A stretch of 64,000 bases of DNA from Tetragonia tetragonoides (GCA_038025085.1 CM076145.1:49703206-49767205); one strand, 5' to 3'; positions 11,314-24,134 are shown, numbered from the stretch's first letter. Notes: generated by a model not told the origin, from the letters alone. Made by a program: numbers and translations.

Positions 11314-14300
11314 ATGCTGGCCCTTTCATCTTCTTCATTTTCTCTCTCCACCTTCAACCCCATCACCAATCGATTAACCACCCTATCAAAACCCTCTCAA
11401 TCATGTCCTCTTTCTTCTTCTTCTTCACGAAACCCTAAATTCTTGGAAGATTCGATCGTCAGCCACCGTGAAAGAGGTGGAGGAGAGAGAATCGAAACCG
11501 GTATCGGTGGTTTCCGGCGAGTTTCCGGCGATAAAGGCGGCGAAGAGAGTGGTTTTGGTCAGGCACGGGCAGAGCACGTGGAATGCTGAAGGGAGAATAC
11601 AAGGGAGCTCTGATTTTTCGATTCTCACTCCTAAGGGTGAGGCTCAAGCTGAGACTTCTAGACAGATGCTCATTGATGATTCCTTTGATGTCTGTTTTAC
11701 TAGGTATGGAAAAAAAAGGGATTGATTGATTTTTCAAGTAATTGAGTGATTATTGTTGCTTGTTAGTTATTTTTGTGAATTTGTTATAATGTTCAGAACT
11801 GTGATTATTTTGTCTCCATGAAATTGAATTGCAGAACAACTGTATTATCATGGTAGGAGGAGTTTTTGTTGTCGAATTTCAATCGAGAACCGTAATTATA
11901 TTTATAACATTATGAGTGCAAATGCACGGGCTTGCAAACTAGTATTATGGTATTTGGAGCAGTCAAGGCCAATTTTGAAGGAGCTTGGTCTGCTTTAGTG
12001 TCCAAGTCACATAGGGTTTTTGGGTGTGTGATTGTCAGAAGTTGAGTCTGAGTAACATGTGTGTTGTATTAATTTCTTGAATAATTGAGTACTTGTCTTT
12101 GATTTGTGATGCTAGTTGCCTGTTATTACATCCTTCAATTGGTAGCCATGAAACTAAACAACTAAGAGTAGTTTTTGTAGTCAAAATTCGAGTGAGAACT
12201 GCTACTCTGCTAGCATAATGCTATAGGATTTGGAGTCAGAGACAAGTATTAGGTATGGGATGGATACAATGGTCAGACATGGCTGATTTTCAAGAGGTTT
12301 GGTCGGTTTTAGAGCTCGAGTCACATAGTGTATTGGGTGTCTGAGTGTTACATTGTGCGTCCGAGTAATATAGGTATGACAGTAGTTGCCAATGGCTAAC
12401 ATAAGGATTATTAAGGAGAACAATAGGCTACATATCGAATTTCTGCATTACAGGTGACTAGGTGAGGATCAGATGTCCAACCTTTTTTTCTTTCTGTTAT
12501 TGGACTTCAGATGTGGGTACTGGAAAGGATCATGTCCTTTCAGTGAAGATTAGGTGGCTGAGCTTAATTGTAGCTATCATGATTGGGCAGTTGCGTTGCC
12601 TTCATTTTTCTATTTTGTATGTTATCCCTTGAGATCTTGCACTGTTAATTTTTATGCCATCTCTAGTGGGCTTGGCGGTAGATCCTGCGTCATATCTTTC
12701 ATCAGCACAACATGGCATGTTTGTTGATCAGACTATTAGAGCTTGAGAATGGGTAAAATTGGAATTGCGTTAGCATTAAGTGACAGGTCCGGCTAATTTG
12801 TAGAAGGAAATTTTTGGTGTGCATAGAAGAACTTTGAAGGGCGTGGTCATTGAGGCTAGATTCAAAATGAGTATAGGATCTCATTCTCTCTGGTTACCAA
12901 CTTAAGGCATTAATATTCATTGTTGAATGTTCAACTGTTTATGTGGGTGAAATGCATGAACTTTAATTGAAGTGCGTTAGTTTTCTCTCTACATGTTTCT
13001 GCCTGTTAGCTTCTTGGGTTTAAATGGAGTTGTTTTCCTGCTGCAGCCCCCTGGCCAGATCAAAGCGAACTGCTGAACTTATCTGGGGTAACCGTACGGA
13101 CCAAATGATCCCAGATTCCGACCTCAGAGAAATAGACCTGTATTCTTTTCAGGTTAAGTTTTGATTTTCTGTTGTTTAAGAAGATACAGCCTGCTAGAAA
13201 TTTGGATTATAAGGTGTTCCAGGTATGCTTGTCTATAGGGGCTCTTAAAACACGAGGGAAAGGAGAAGTTTGGTGAAGCTTTTTCTCAGTGGCAGACAGA
13301 TGCTCCAAATTTCATAATAGATGGTCATTATCCTGTGAGGGAGTTATGGGCACGAGCCAGAAGCTGTTGGGACAGGATCTTAAGCCATGAAAGCAAGTCA
13401 GTTCTTGTGGTTGCGCACAATGCTGTGAATCAGGCCCTTGTTGCAACGGCCCTTGGTAGTTTTTCCTTTATTTTCTTTTCTTTTTTCTAAATGATGTTCG
13501 AAATCTATATATGCATGCTTCTTAATTCTAATTCTTGTTTACTAATTGATGTAAGTCTTTAAAAATGAATGCTTTACTTTTTCATTTTTCTCTCATGTCT
13601 CATTAGGAATGCTGTGAATCAGGCCCTTGTTGCAACGGCCCTTGGTAGTTTTTCCTTTATTTTCTTTTCTTTTTTCTAAATGATGTTCGAAATCTATATA
13701 TGCATGCTTCTTAATTCTAATTCTTGTTTACTAATTGATGTAAGTCTTTAAAAATGAATGCTTTACTTTTTCATTTTTCTCTCATGTCTCATTAGGCTTG
13801 GGAACTGAGTACTTCAGAGTTTTACTTCAGAGCAACTGTGGAGTCAGTGTGCTGGATTTCATTCCTCAAGCTGAGGGCGAGGCTCCATACATATGCCTTA
13901 ATCGTTTAAATCAGGTGAATAAGCTGTTTAACGAAGAGGCTATCTGTGTCTGTGATTGTTACCAGAATACTCCCTGTGGCAAAGTCTCCACATTTCCCTC
14001 AATGATGCTGCTGTACTCTACTATGAATGTCATTGATCAGTGAGTTGGTTTTATATCCGTTTCTGATAGATGATTGATGTTTCAGTGCCTGGCAAACAGT
14101 TCAAAAATGTCAAATAGTCTTCCTCTCTTTGGATATATTCAACAGTTGTTATGCTTCTGCTTCAACAGGTTTTTGAAGAAACCTGCTGTACATTAACATA
14201 TGATATCCATCTGATTACCGCGGTAATCTAGTATACATGTTTCAGATTCAGGATTTGGAATAGATCTTACTAGTTACTAGCTCTGCATGAGATAAAAAGC

Positions 14301-16618
14301 TAAAAGGAAAACATTGTGAGAGACTCAGAGAGAGTTATGCTGACATGTGTCAACCTGCACATATTCATTGTAGCATATGAGGTTGACAAATAATTTGACA
14401 AAATTACTTTCTCTAGCATACTACAATTTCACAACCTACCCAATGGGTTATTCATGAAGCTCCATTCTATGATCACTGGCTGCATGTTTGTTCACTAGTT
14501 CTGATTTTCTGGCATATATTGATGCCATATATTTGTTTGGGCTGCAGACTCCTAATTCACCTATTGCTGCGGGAAGTTCTGGGGGTAGGAAAGCTAGTTG
14601 CCGGATCATCCTTTGTTCTCATGGATCATCACAGAACAATGCAGAGGTATGCAAGTCCTCTCCCTGTCCCCTTGCTCATTCATGATTTATTATTACGTAA
14701 ATCAGGCAACAATTGAAGCAGTCTCATTCTATTCTCTTGAACCGTCAAATTGCATTCCATGTTTGTCACGATCAACCATGTTCCATCCAAGCAGTAGCTA
14801 CATTGTCATGGACGGACCTATAGATGGGTTTGGAACAAAGGGTGGTGAAAGTTGATAGTCTCCATTGTCTAGGTTGTACAATATTGTGCCTTTTCCCAGC
14901 CTCAACCTGCCCACCAATATGAATAAATAGTGGTTAAAAGCTTAACACGGTTCATAGTTGAGTTTGTTACAAAATATCCCTATCTCTATCAAGTGAAGTG
15001 AAGTTTCAAAATTAACGTTGCTGATGAGAAAAGCTTTGTTGATGGCATTTAGGCACACTACTTTCTAAAGTTTACAAAGAAATTTGTTGTAGCTGTCTTT
15101 TAGGGATTTCTTCATGGCATTGTCTGACTTAATGAAGTGGCATTTTTAGAAGTACTCCATATAAAATAAGATGTGGAAATTTCTTCAAGGGGAGCCTAGC
15201 CTTTGAGAACAAAATTTTTTAGATCATTATTATGAAATGCATCACAAAGAGGGGTTTTTATGTGGATTTGTTCCTTGTTTTGAGTCATAGCTTGATGAGA
15301 ATGAGATCTATCTACTCAGTCAGTGCCATGGGAACTGAAAGACATCACGGAATCAAACTCAGCATTAACTTAAAACATTACTTGACATAATATGTTAACT
15401 AATTGCAATTGGGAATTCAATCAAATGCCTTGACTTAGTTAGTATCTTAACCATACTAGAAGTTTGCCTTTCATATTGCAGATTTCTTTCATTTTGAACT
15501 TGAATTAGTAAAGAGACCATCATTATTGTATTAAAGAGTTGAATTTTAAAACTGTCCAGTCTCTTATAACTTTTTGCAGGTCTTTCCCAAAAATATATTA
15601 GATCTGAAACTTGATGTATTCAACAGGCTAAATTTTCAAATGTGGGGGATCAACCAATGAACATGCTTGGCATCATTCAGGTGACTCTATATTTCATGAT
15701 TCTGAGTTTACTATGCTAAACACAAGCAATATAACTCAAAATTTTTATGGAAATGAAAACAGTCCCAGAAAATTGCAGAGCTTCTTCTTGATTTGAAAGT
15801 GAACGCAGTAGTTAGCAGCCCAAGAAAGGTCTCCGTGGACACCGCTGAGATCATATCCAAGGTAAATTAACTGGCATTTTCAAAACGGTTCTTCCTACTC
15901 ATCGCATTCTTCTTGACAGTTACTTTTCATACAAGAGTGACGACTGCTAAAATACCGCCAATCCTTTGTCAGGTTCAAGAAGCTGCTGATTGCCTAGGTG
16001 CCGATTGTGTCCCACGCTATGTGGATGTTAAACAGGTTTCTGAGCTTGATGTGGAAACCATACTTGGCGAGACCAAAGAAGTAAGGATATATGACATAAA
16101 CGTAGCCCATGAAAATGTGGTGTTGGACTATGCAAATTTCCTTATGTTAAAATGAAAAAGTGAAGATCTGACAGAGGAAAAAAAAGGGTCTTGGTATGAA
16201 ATTTTGAAAGCAGACTGATTTTTTTTCTTCATTAATTTCACAGGATGTCATTGCTGATTCAGTTCACCTGCCTCAGCTGGATAGACTTGGAGATAGTGTT
16301 AACGGCTCTATGGGATCAAGCAGGAAAAAAGCGTGGCAAACCTTAATAGAGGAATTGTCCGATCCATCTGAACCACAGAAGGTAGTTGTTGCAGTAGGAC
16401 ATCCAATTCTTCACATTGCGCTAACAGCTCATTGCCTGAATTTGACAAAAGATTGGATGAGATCGTTCCATCTAGACGAAGGCAGTGTCAGTGTCATTGA
16501 TTTCCCAGATGGTCCGAGCGGGAGAGGTACTATTCGATGCATAAACTATACAGCCCATTTGGGAAGATGGTCGATCCCTATCACTAAATCTACAGTGGAT
16601 GAGGACGGAGTCTACTGA
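11314..16618 (+). CDS. 2-carboxy-D-arabinitol-1-phosphatase, chloroplastic (apparent frameshift in exon 1)
   Basis: Nine exons: 11314-11703, 13047-13152, 13239-13455, 13796-13914, 14548-14646, 15627-15680, 15763-15861, 15973-16080 and 16244-16618. All introns are GT-AG. The protein has two phosphoglycerate-mutase-like halves. The first has VLVRHGQSTW near residue 80 and VLVVAHNAVNQAL. The second has LCSHGSS and VVAVGHP, followed by a conserved tail ending near GRWSIPITKS. The family removes phosphate from CA1P, a nocturnal Rubisco inhibitor, in the stroma. The Ser-rich transit peptide starting MLALSSSSFSLSTF (ATG 11314) is in a different frame from the catalytic domain. No ATG in the catalytic frame precedes RHG. 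One T too many in aaattcttgg (11437-11446) explains it: without it the exons sum to 522 codons. Exon 3 is followed by a 189-bp tandem duplication. Assignment is strong; intactness is uncertain. Confidence 0.9.
11834..12400 (+). repeat. Diverged tandem duplication in CA1Pase intron 1
   Basis: Segments starting near 11850 and 12160, offset by about 310 bp, share ordered blocks: gtttttgt, atttggag, a tggtc/ggtcgg block and gtcacatag. The first copy has about 34 extra bases that include a GTGCA/TGCAC palindrome followed by CTAGT. The two copies are clearly diverged. Confidence 0.55.
13419..13796 (+). repeat. Perfect 189-bp tandem duplication across a CA1Pase exon-intron boundary
   Basis: 13419-13607 and 13608-13796 are identical by eye. 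The unit holds the last 37 bases of exon 3, its donor and the whole of the short original intron up to its acceptor. The second copy therefore has its own acceptor (tcattag) and donor (ttg|gtag) and can be read as a 38-bp cassette exon, 13607-13644. Normal splicing from the first donor (13456) to the acceptor at 13795 skips it and keeps frame. Confidence 0.95.
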
Positions 16619-17920
16619 TATGAGTACTAGTTTTGGTTAGTTGTATTGAAAAGCAGTTAAAGAGCTGTAGTGATATTACTCATAAATCATAAGTGTATCA
16701 TGGGATGTACAGAGTCAAATTTTCTTTTCCCACAATTTACAGCTGCTTCCATCTATGCAAAGCTCTTCTCTGAACTCTGAAGTAGCAAATGTTATCATAT
16801 GAACTTGTAATCTAGAGTTATCCTCAAATCACAATCATACTAAAAATAAATAAAATAAAATAAAAACCCTGTACAATCAGCTGAGAAATACAAGGTAGAA
16901 GCTTTCAGCTAATTTAGCAGGGGATTTGAATACAAAGTACAATTATATGTCATTATATTGATCAAGTATATATAATGTACGATTCAAAAAAAACAATAAT
17001 GAAGAAAATATTACCATGAGACAGTGTTACACAAGAGCTTTTGAAGAAAACAAAAACTTTTATAAGACGGTCTTTTTGTAATTTTTGTTAAGACGATGGT
17101 CACTTTTTAATGAAACAAGGGTTACTGCACATCATAATTAACCCCTATATTCTTAAATAGTAACTCTATTTTTTTGTGGAGTGATTTCACAAAACTTATT
17201 GCTCTAAGATTAATTAATTTGTATTATTCTCACTGAAAATAAAATAAAATAATCGTTTAATTTTATTATTCGCTCAAGTTTATTTGGTTGGTCTTTTTCA
17301 TTATTAATTTGGTTGCAGACCTTTATTTGACTAATTTTCCATGTAGGTAAAGAGGTACCCCTTGTACGGTTGTACCAACCGTTTGGACTTGTTTGGTATT
17401 GGGGAGCATGAATGAGGAAAATGGAATGTATAGATCATCAGTCTTACCTTTTATCCCTTGCTTCATCATTTCATGTTAGAAGTTTAGAACTTACATTGCA
17501 TGACCCCATAATTATCTCTCCATGAAAGAGCAAGAGGACTTGGATATTAAAATTGGGAACTAGGGATTAAGAGATGCTATCACTCTAAATGATAGAGCAA
17601 TGATTTGAAAATTAAAATTAGGAACAACTAGGAATTAAGAGATGCATACCATTAGGGTCAATACATGATGAGTTAGGAATCAACTGCATAATAATCCACT
17701 AATATTTATCACCTTATCTTTTATATGTTAGAGTTTTTTTACTACCACCATTAGTAAACATATCACTTCTATATATTTTGGAGAATATTGTTCGTAAGGC
17801 ATACCGAGTCATTTGTAAAGGTGATTTTGTTGAGTCACAAAACACTATTGCCATATTCAATATTAAAATATTTAGTTCTTTTATATATTATTTATAAATC
17901 ATAAAAAAGACACGACAATA
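16619..17920. other. Intergenic region after CA1Pase
   Basis: Contains the presumed CA1Pase 3' untranslated region, then AT-rich sequence without recognisable genes. A motif around ataagacggtctttttg (about 17062) recurs in related form near 49850 and 60565, suggesting a dispersed repeat family. Confidence 0.45.
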
Positions 17921-17965
17921 CACTACAACAAAACGAATCAAAAGAGGCGACTTGGGGCGGATCAA
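17921..17965 (+). mobile_element. Isolated CACTA-like terminus
   Basis: CACTACAACAAAACG followed by aaaagaggcgactt matches the 5' end of plant CACTA elements, with the same GCGACTT core seen at 7516-7739. No matching TTGTTGTAGTG end was found downstream, so it is either a solo end or the start of a larger element whose other end has decayed. It lies about 300 bp before satellite array 1. Confidence 0.4.
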
Positions 17966-18284
17966 GGAAGGCAAGCCCCCCCCCATGTGATTTACAAGAA
18001 ATCTATCTCCTCCTACATGGACTACATCCATATATATTTTAATTTTACAAGCCAAATGTTTATTATGATTTCGCGTTTAACTTGCTTTTGTTTAGATAGT
18101 CAAAAACTTAGAAGTTGACATAAATCTCAAAAAGCTTTGCATAGTCTCATTTTACAAATGGGCGGCAATGTTATTGTCAAGCTGTAAACTAAACAAAATT
18201 TAGGGTGGCGCATGTGTGATTTGCCATGTCCCAGCGCCCAGCGAGGAAATTTTTCATGTTCTAGCGTATATGTCTCATGTTTTC

Positions 18285-19525
18285 ATGGTGAAATTGGAGT
18301 CCAGGGATCCGGATGACTGTCCGATGCACCAAAGGTCCTCTAGGGACGATAGAACTCCCCGGAGAACTTTGGGCAAAAACGAAAACCGGGCTTCGGGAAG
18401 CCGAAAATCAAAGGCTATAATCCACATTTTTTGGGCTTTCCGGAAGGCTCCGGAACGAAGGTGGAGATTTCTGCACCAAATCACATAGGACACCCTTAGG
18501 AAACATGAGAGGGCCCCTTGATCCATTATCGGGTCCCTAATAGGCTTGTAAGGGCATTTTTACGGGACACCAATGTGAGGGCCGAAACATCAAATGCATG
18601 GGTGATATCGAAGTTCAGGGATCCGGATGACCCTCCCGAGACACCGAGGGTCCTCTATGGTCATGATAGATCCCCCGACAAAGTTTGGGCAAAAATGACA
18701 CCCGGGCCCTGGGAAGCCGAAAACTAAGGCTATAATCCACGTTTTTTGGGCTTCCGAGAGGCCCCGGAATGAAGGTGGAGATTTTCGCACGATATCGTAA
18801 GGAATACCTCTAGTGGACATGGGAGGCCCTCGGGTTCTCTTATCCGGTCCCTGATAGGCTTGTAAGGGCGTTTTACGGGACATTAGTGTAAGAGCTAGAA
18901 CGCCAAAGGCATGGGTGATATCAAAGTTCGAGGATGCGGATGACCCTCCTGGGGCACCGAGGGTCCTCTAGGGTCATGATAGACCTCCCTAAAAAGTTTG
19001 GGCAAAAATGACACCGGGTCTAGGGAAGGCGAAAATGAAGGCTATAATCCACTTTTTGGGGCTTCCGGGAGGCCACAGAACGAATGTGGATATTTTCGCA
19101 CCACGTCGCACGGAACACCCCTAGGGTATATGGGAGGCCCTTAGGGTTGCTAATGAGGTCCCTAATAGGCTTGGAAGGGCGTTTTACGGGACACTTATGT
19201 AAGAGTCGAAACACCAAAGGCATGGGTGATATCGAAGTTCGGGAATCCAGATGAGCTTCCCGGGGCACCGAGGGTCTTCTAGGGTCATGGTAGACCACCA
19301 GGAAAAGTTTGGGCAAAAATGGATACCCGAGCCCCGGGAAACCGAAAACGAAGGCTATATATAATCCACGTTTTTAGAGCTTCCAGAAGGCCCCGGAACG
19401 AAGGTGGATATTTTCACACCACATCACATGGGACATCCCTAGGGGACATGGAAGGCCCCCGGGATAGGTTATCGGGTCCTTGGTAGGCTTAAAATACCTC
19501 TTACTGGACATTGGACGCTAATCCA
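18285..19525 (+). repeat. Satellite-like array 1: about 4 units of a ~310-bp repeat
   Basis: Anchor segments recur at regular spacing. The block around tttttacgggaca (with variants) is at about 18553, 18870, 19171 and 19490; the gggcttccgg...gaacgaaggtggatatttt block is at about 18430, 18747, 19053 and 19370. Spacings are 301-319 bp. Each unit carries gtttgggcaaaaatgac, ctataatccacgtttttt and gataggcttgtaagggcg-type blocks. It is GC-rich compared with its flanks. The same family forms arrays 2 and 3. No gene is supported inside it. Confidence 0.9.
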
Positions 19526-20170
19526 CAGTTTTTGAGTACTGACCGTGGCTCCCCCCCCTCCCCCCCGTGCCACCAAACCTACCCGAAGCCCTCTGTACTG
19601 TTATAGTGAAGTCTATTTTTTCACTATTTTCTTTTTGAAGTGATTTCTAAATTTTTTGATATCATTTCTAATTTTTAGCGTATTTTTTAAATTAAAAATT
19701 AAATTAAATAGCTACAATTTGTGGAAAAAAAAAATAATTTACCGTAACTTTAATGTACATGAAAAGTTTGAGGTGGAACTTTTGGAAAATAATTCTCCAA
19801 ACCCTCAAAACTACACTGTGAAAGTTATGCACTGGGCATGTCTACTCCTGTTAAAACCACTAAACCTTATAAGACTCTTTAGTGGGTAGTTGCTTAAGAG
19901 AGGGCTTGTGGGCGAATGAAGGCAAACGACGCGATATGAAGCACCTATCATTATGAAAGTTATGCACTGGGCATGCCTATCCATGGTTTTTGGGAATCGA
20001 GCATGGCTCCTCACCACCCTGTACCACCAAACCTACTCCTAAGCCCTCTCTACTATTATAATGAGGTCTCATAATTTTTCCCAATTTTTTGAAGCGATTT
20101 CTATTTATTTTTTTGATAGTTTTTCTATTTTTCAGCGTAACTTTTTAATTAAAAATTAAATAAAATAGTT
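19520..20170 (+). repeat. Diverged ~465-bp direct duplication next to array 1
   Basis: The block holding ccaccaaacctac, agccctct, tgaagtc and a Ttaaattaaaaattaaat end at 19560-19710 recurs at 20022-20165. A 20-base core gaaagttatgcactgggcat occurs at about 19819 and 19957. No coding capacity was seen. Confidence 0.6.
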
Positions 20171-20803
20171 TTAAACATTCAAGTTGGTATAACTATTCAG
20201 AGAAAACAATGTAAAGTAATATATGGTACTAAACTTAATGAAGTTGAAGGGGTTATCTTGCAAAGAGATGAGGTGTAGATACCAAATGCCTATTATCAAT
20301 CGCAAAAAGAAATACGAAAAACTTACCTAATTGGGGATTGGTTGTATACGATGCCGAAAAGATGGTGGGCAACGATGATGAGATCCATATACGAATGTTG
20401 AACATATGGGAAGGTGAGAGATGAATTGATGGTGTGTGGTTTCCATCATCTATTCATGAGAGAGGAATTAGTTTTTTTTTTAGCTCATCAATATGTGAGA
20501 GAAATTAGCTACTACTCTATTCCTTGGATTTGTAACGTCGGATAGCTTGTGAGAATGAAGAGAATGAGATGAATGAGTCATTAAATACCATTATGTTTTT
20601 GTAAGTCTGATTGTTGCTACTTTATCTTTCTCTCTCTCAATTTTTTTCCCCTTTTTTTACTGGCCATGAGTCTTATGACTCGTTATAAGTAAATTGACAC
20701 GTCATTCAACCATTCAGCACCTGATGTGGCGAACTATGGTTTAATCATTGTGTTTTAATCTAATTATTATATAGCAACAAAATCTCGTTGAGTTAACTAA
20801 TAA

Positions 20804-20933
<130 letters not shown>

Positions 20934-21477
20934 CTGGATCATGCACGTTGCTGCATTGACACGTGTCATGCCATGTCAGCATACCCAGTCAGCATCATAT
21001 CCAGTAGTTAATGCTATGTCACTTAATTAATTAAATACATGCATGAACCTTATAATCTAATTAAAGTATGATACATGAACATAAACAACATAAATACGGG
21101 TCATGAACTTAACCTAAATTATACAAAAGATTAGGCACATCGAATTTAATAAGGGAGAATTGTCACAAGTAATAATTTTTATACATACATCTTGATTTTC
21201 TAAGTGATTTTATACCTGAGCAATATAGTAGAAAATAATTATTGGGCATTACATGATTAAACCCTATGAAAATGGAGAAACATAGTATTGGTAGAACGTG
21301 ACCGTGAATAAGGTAGTCGTAAACATAATTAATTTCTTCAACAATTATTTTAATTAACAAAGAATGAGAACATTGATTGATATATTCCAATGGAGTCCAA
21401 ATAACCGCTACATACCAAATAATATGAAGCATAGAAAATTTAACATATTAAATCGAAGTATATTAAGAAAATGAAAA

Positions 21478-21840
21478 TTATATTGTAAAAGTCTTTTCTA
21501 ATAAAACCCCAACAAATATTCTTTCATATTTTGAATCTAAATAGTTTTTCGTTTCGAATTTTCGATGTTGAGTTTTTGACCACAATTTTCTCATAAATCG
21601 GAGTACGTAAAAATTATGAAAATTATATATGGTGAAATTACTTTCCAATACGAATCCAACAAATATTCTTTCATATTTTGAATCTAAATAGTTTTTCGTT
21701 TCGAATTTTCGATGTTGAGTTTTGACCACAATTTTCTCATAAATCGGAGTACGTAAAAATTATGAAAATTATATATGGTGAAATTACTTTCCAATACGAA
21801 TCCAACAAATATTCTTTCATATTTTGAATCTAAATAATTT
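21478..21840 (+). repeat. Tandem repeat, ~146-bp period, about 2.4 copies
   Basis: The block aacaaatattctttcatatt starts at 21511, 21658 and 21804 (spacings 147 and 146). The units are nearly identical over their length, including gtttttcgtttcgaattttc and aaatcggagtacgtaaaaat. The open frame seen on the minus strand simply repeats with the unit. Confidence 0.9.
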
Positions 21841-23198
21841 TCCACAAATTGAGGTCAAATTAAACACGACGAACATCTAAAATGACACTTAAAAAGGGCG
21901 GGACACTTATAATCCATGATATACTAACAAGGTCGTGCATCACAATGGGTATAAAAGAAAACCACGACAATTGTTGTATTGACATGTGGCATCCATGTCA
22001 TTGCATACATAGGCGACATTTCATGATTCGATGTATTTACCTTGAAAAGTAGGCGAAGTTTAGTTATTGACTTACTACTCTCACTAACCATTAAAATTAT
22101 ATCATTAGTATTCATAAAAGTTATTGTTCCATTCTTTAATGACTTAAGTTTCATAAACCATAATTTTTTTTAATATATCACGTCAATCGGCATATTTCAA
22201 CGAGTAAATATTAACTCATTAAGAATTTTCAGAAAAAAAAGAACATACTATAAAAATGAATCTGTCGTGTACTAAAATTGGATCATACACACTGTTGTAT
22301 TGGCACGTGTTCTGCATGTCGATCACCATATCCAATCATCATCATATCCAAAAGTTAATGCCAAATTAACCAATTAATAAGGATAATGAACCATGTTATC
22401 TAATTAAATTAGGATACTTGGAACATATAAATATTTTTTTGAGTGAAAGATACATGAACCATAAGTAAACTTAAACTAAACTATGCGGAAAACTAGATAC
22501 AACGAATTTAATAAGGGAAAGTAGTCACAAGTAATAGATGCATAAAGTCTTCTAAAAAAAAAGAAGTAATAGATGCATAAAGACTTTAAAACTAACGGAT
22601 AAATTCACGTATTATGCATCTCAATCTTCAAAGTGATTTCGTACCCCAACAAAAATACATGATTCATGGAGATCGAGCAATATGGTAAATTGGTAAAATA
22701 ATGTGAACAAGGAAAACTAATTTATCTACATGGATCAAAATAATCGTTGCCATATCACATTACATGACACACAAGTAATATTATATAAAAAAATATTTAA
22801 ACCAAAGAGAGATAAGAACCAATAGTAGTATATTGACTATTAGTAAAGGTAGGTAAATAAATTTATGGACTACATAAGTACACAAATGTGCAAATGTGTT
22901 GGTTGATAGAGTATATCAAGGTGTGGGAATATATCATTTAACTAATTTTGTGATTAATTATTTAAAGTATGAAAAATATAAATTAATTTATCCATTTAAA
23001 ATCCAAAAAACTGTCATCGCATGTCACATAAACAACTTTATAGTCCACATAGCACAACTTTGATTTTGTACGGATAACTCCATTTTAGTTATTATATACA
23101 CTATTAATAAATCATTAATCTATTTTCTTAATAACATTCAAAATATATTTTCTAATGATAAACTACAAGCCTGTGCATCGCACGGGGCATACACCTAG

Positions 23199-24134
23199 TG
23201 TTAAACTATCATTGAAAGAACTAAAAGAGTTAAAACAAATTCTTCTCAAGGATATTAATGAAGAATCAGATTACAATTAATCTTCTTAATAATTATTTCC
23301 TTAAAAGATTGATTCTCAAAAGATCACTAGACCAATTAAATCAAATTCATTTAAACATTTGTTTTCTTTTTATTTGGAGTCTTTATACTTTTGGCTATTT
23401 AAGATCGTCTTTAAAAAAAAATTATTCTCAATACACCTACGATTCGTGATAAGGGGGGAAGAATTCATAACATGAAATAAAATGATGCATGAAAAATCAC
23501 CTTATATATTCACCCACCCAAAATAGTACACTTCCCAAATATAATAATCTTTATTCAAAAACCTTCTTAAAGACGACAAAAACAGTGAATTAATTTCAGA
23601 CCATCCTATCCATATCTCCCTTTTATGACATCACACCTTCCCCCCCCCCCCCGCAAAATCAAATTATTTAATTATTTCCTTTCCTTTTTATCCTTTTATT
23701 TTCAAAAAAAAAAATCAGTCCAATTTTAAACCAGTACACATTTTAGATTTTATTTAGACAGCTGAACCCAAATACTACTCCTAGAAAACACGCTCACACT
23801 TCACCTCTCACTTCACTGTCCCCAGTCAGCAACCAGCATAACAACTTAACAAGCAAAGCTTAGGAGAGAGAGAGAGAGGAGAGAGAAGAGAGAGAGAATC
23901 ACAATACAAACAAACAAACAAACGCTCTTTCTCTCTCTCTTGTAGCTTCTGTAGTTTCATTTAATTTTTTTCCTTTTTTTTGTTGTTCTGATTTGTTGAA
24001 TTTTTTGGGATCAGAACCGAAACCCTAGAATAAGATCAATCAGATCTGCAACACCCACACACATATTTCGGTTTGACTGAAAGATGACTTCATAATAAGG
24101 AGAGAGTGTGGGTAAGAGAGAGAGAGAGAGAAAA
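23199..24134. promoter_or_regulatory. Upstream region and leader of the NAT12-type gene
   Basis: AT-rich sequence with a C12 run near 23641. From about 23800 it looks like a transcribed leader, with GA-rich tracts at about 23863-23896 and 24104-24131 immediately before the ATG at 24135. No clear TATA box can be assigned with confidence. Confidence 0.4.

Noticed and set aside
7734..17940. Possible single large CACTA element using the ends at 7739 and 17921
   Set aside because: The end at 7739 is a right terminus and the one at 17921 a left terminus, so they face the wrong way to bracket one element, and intact host genes lie between.
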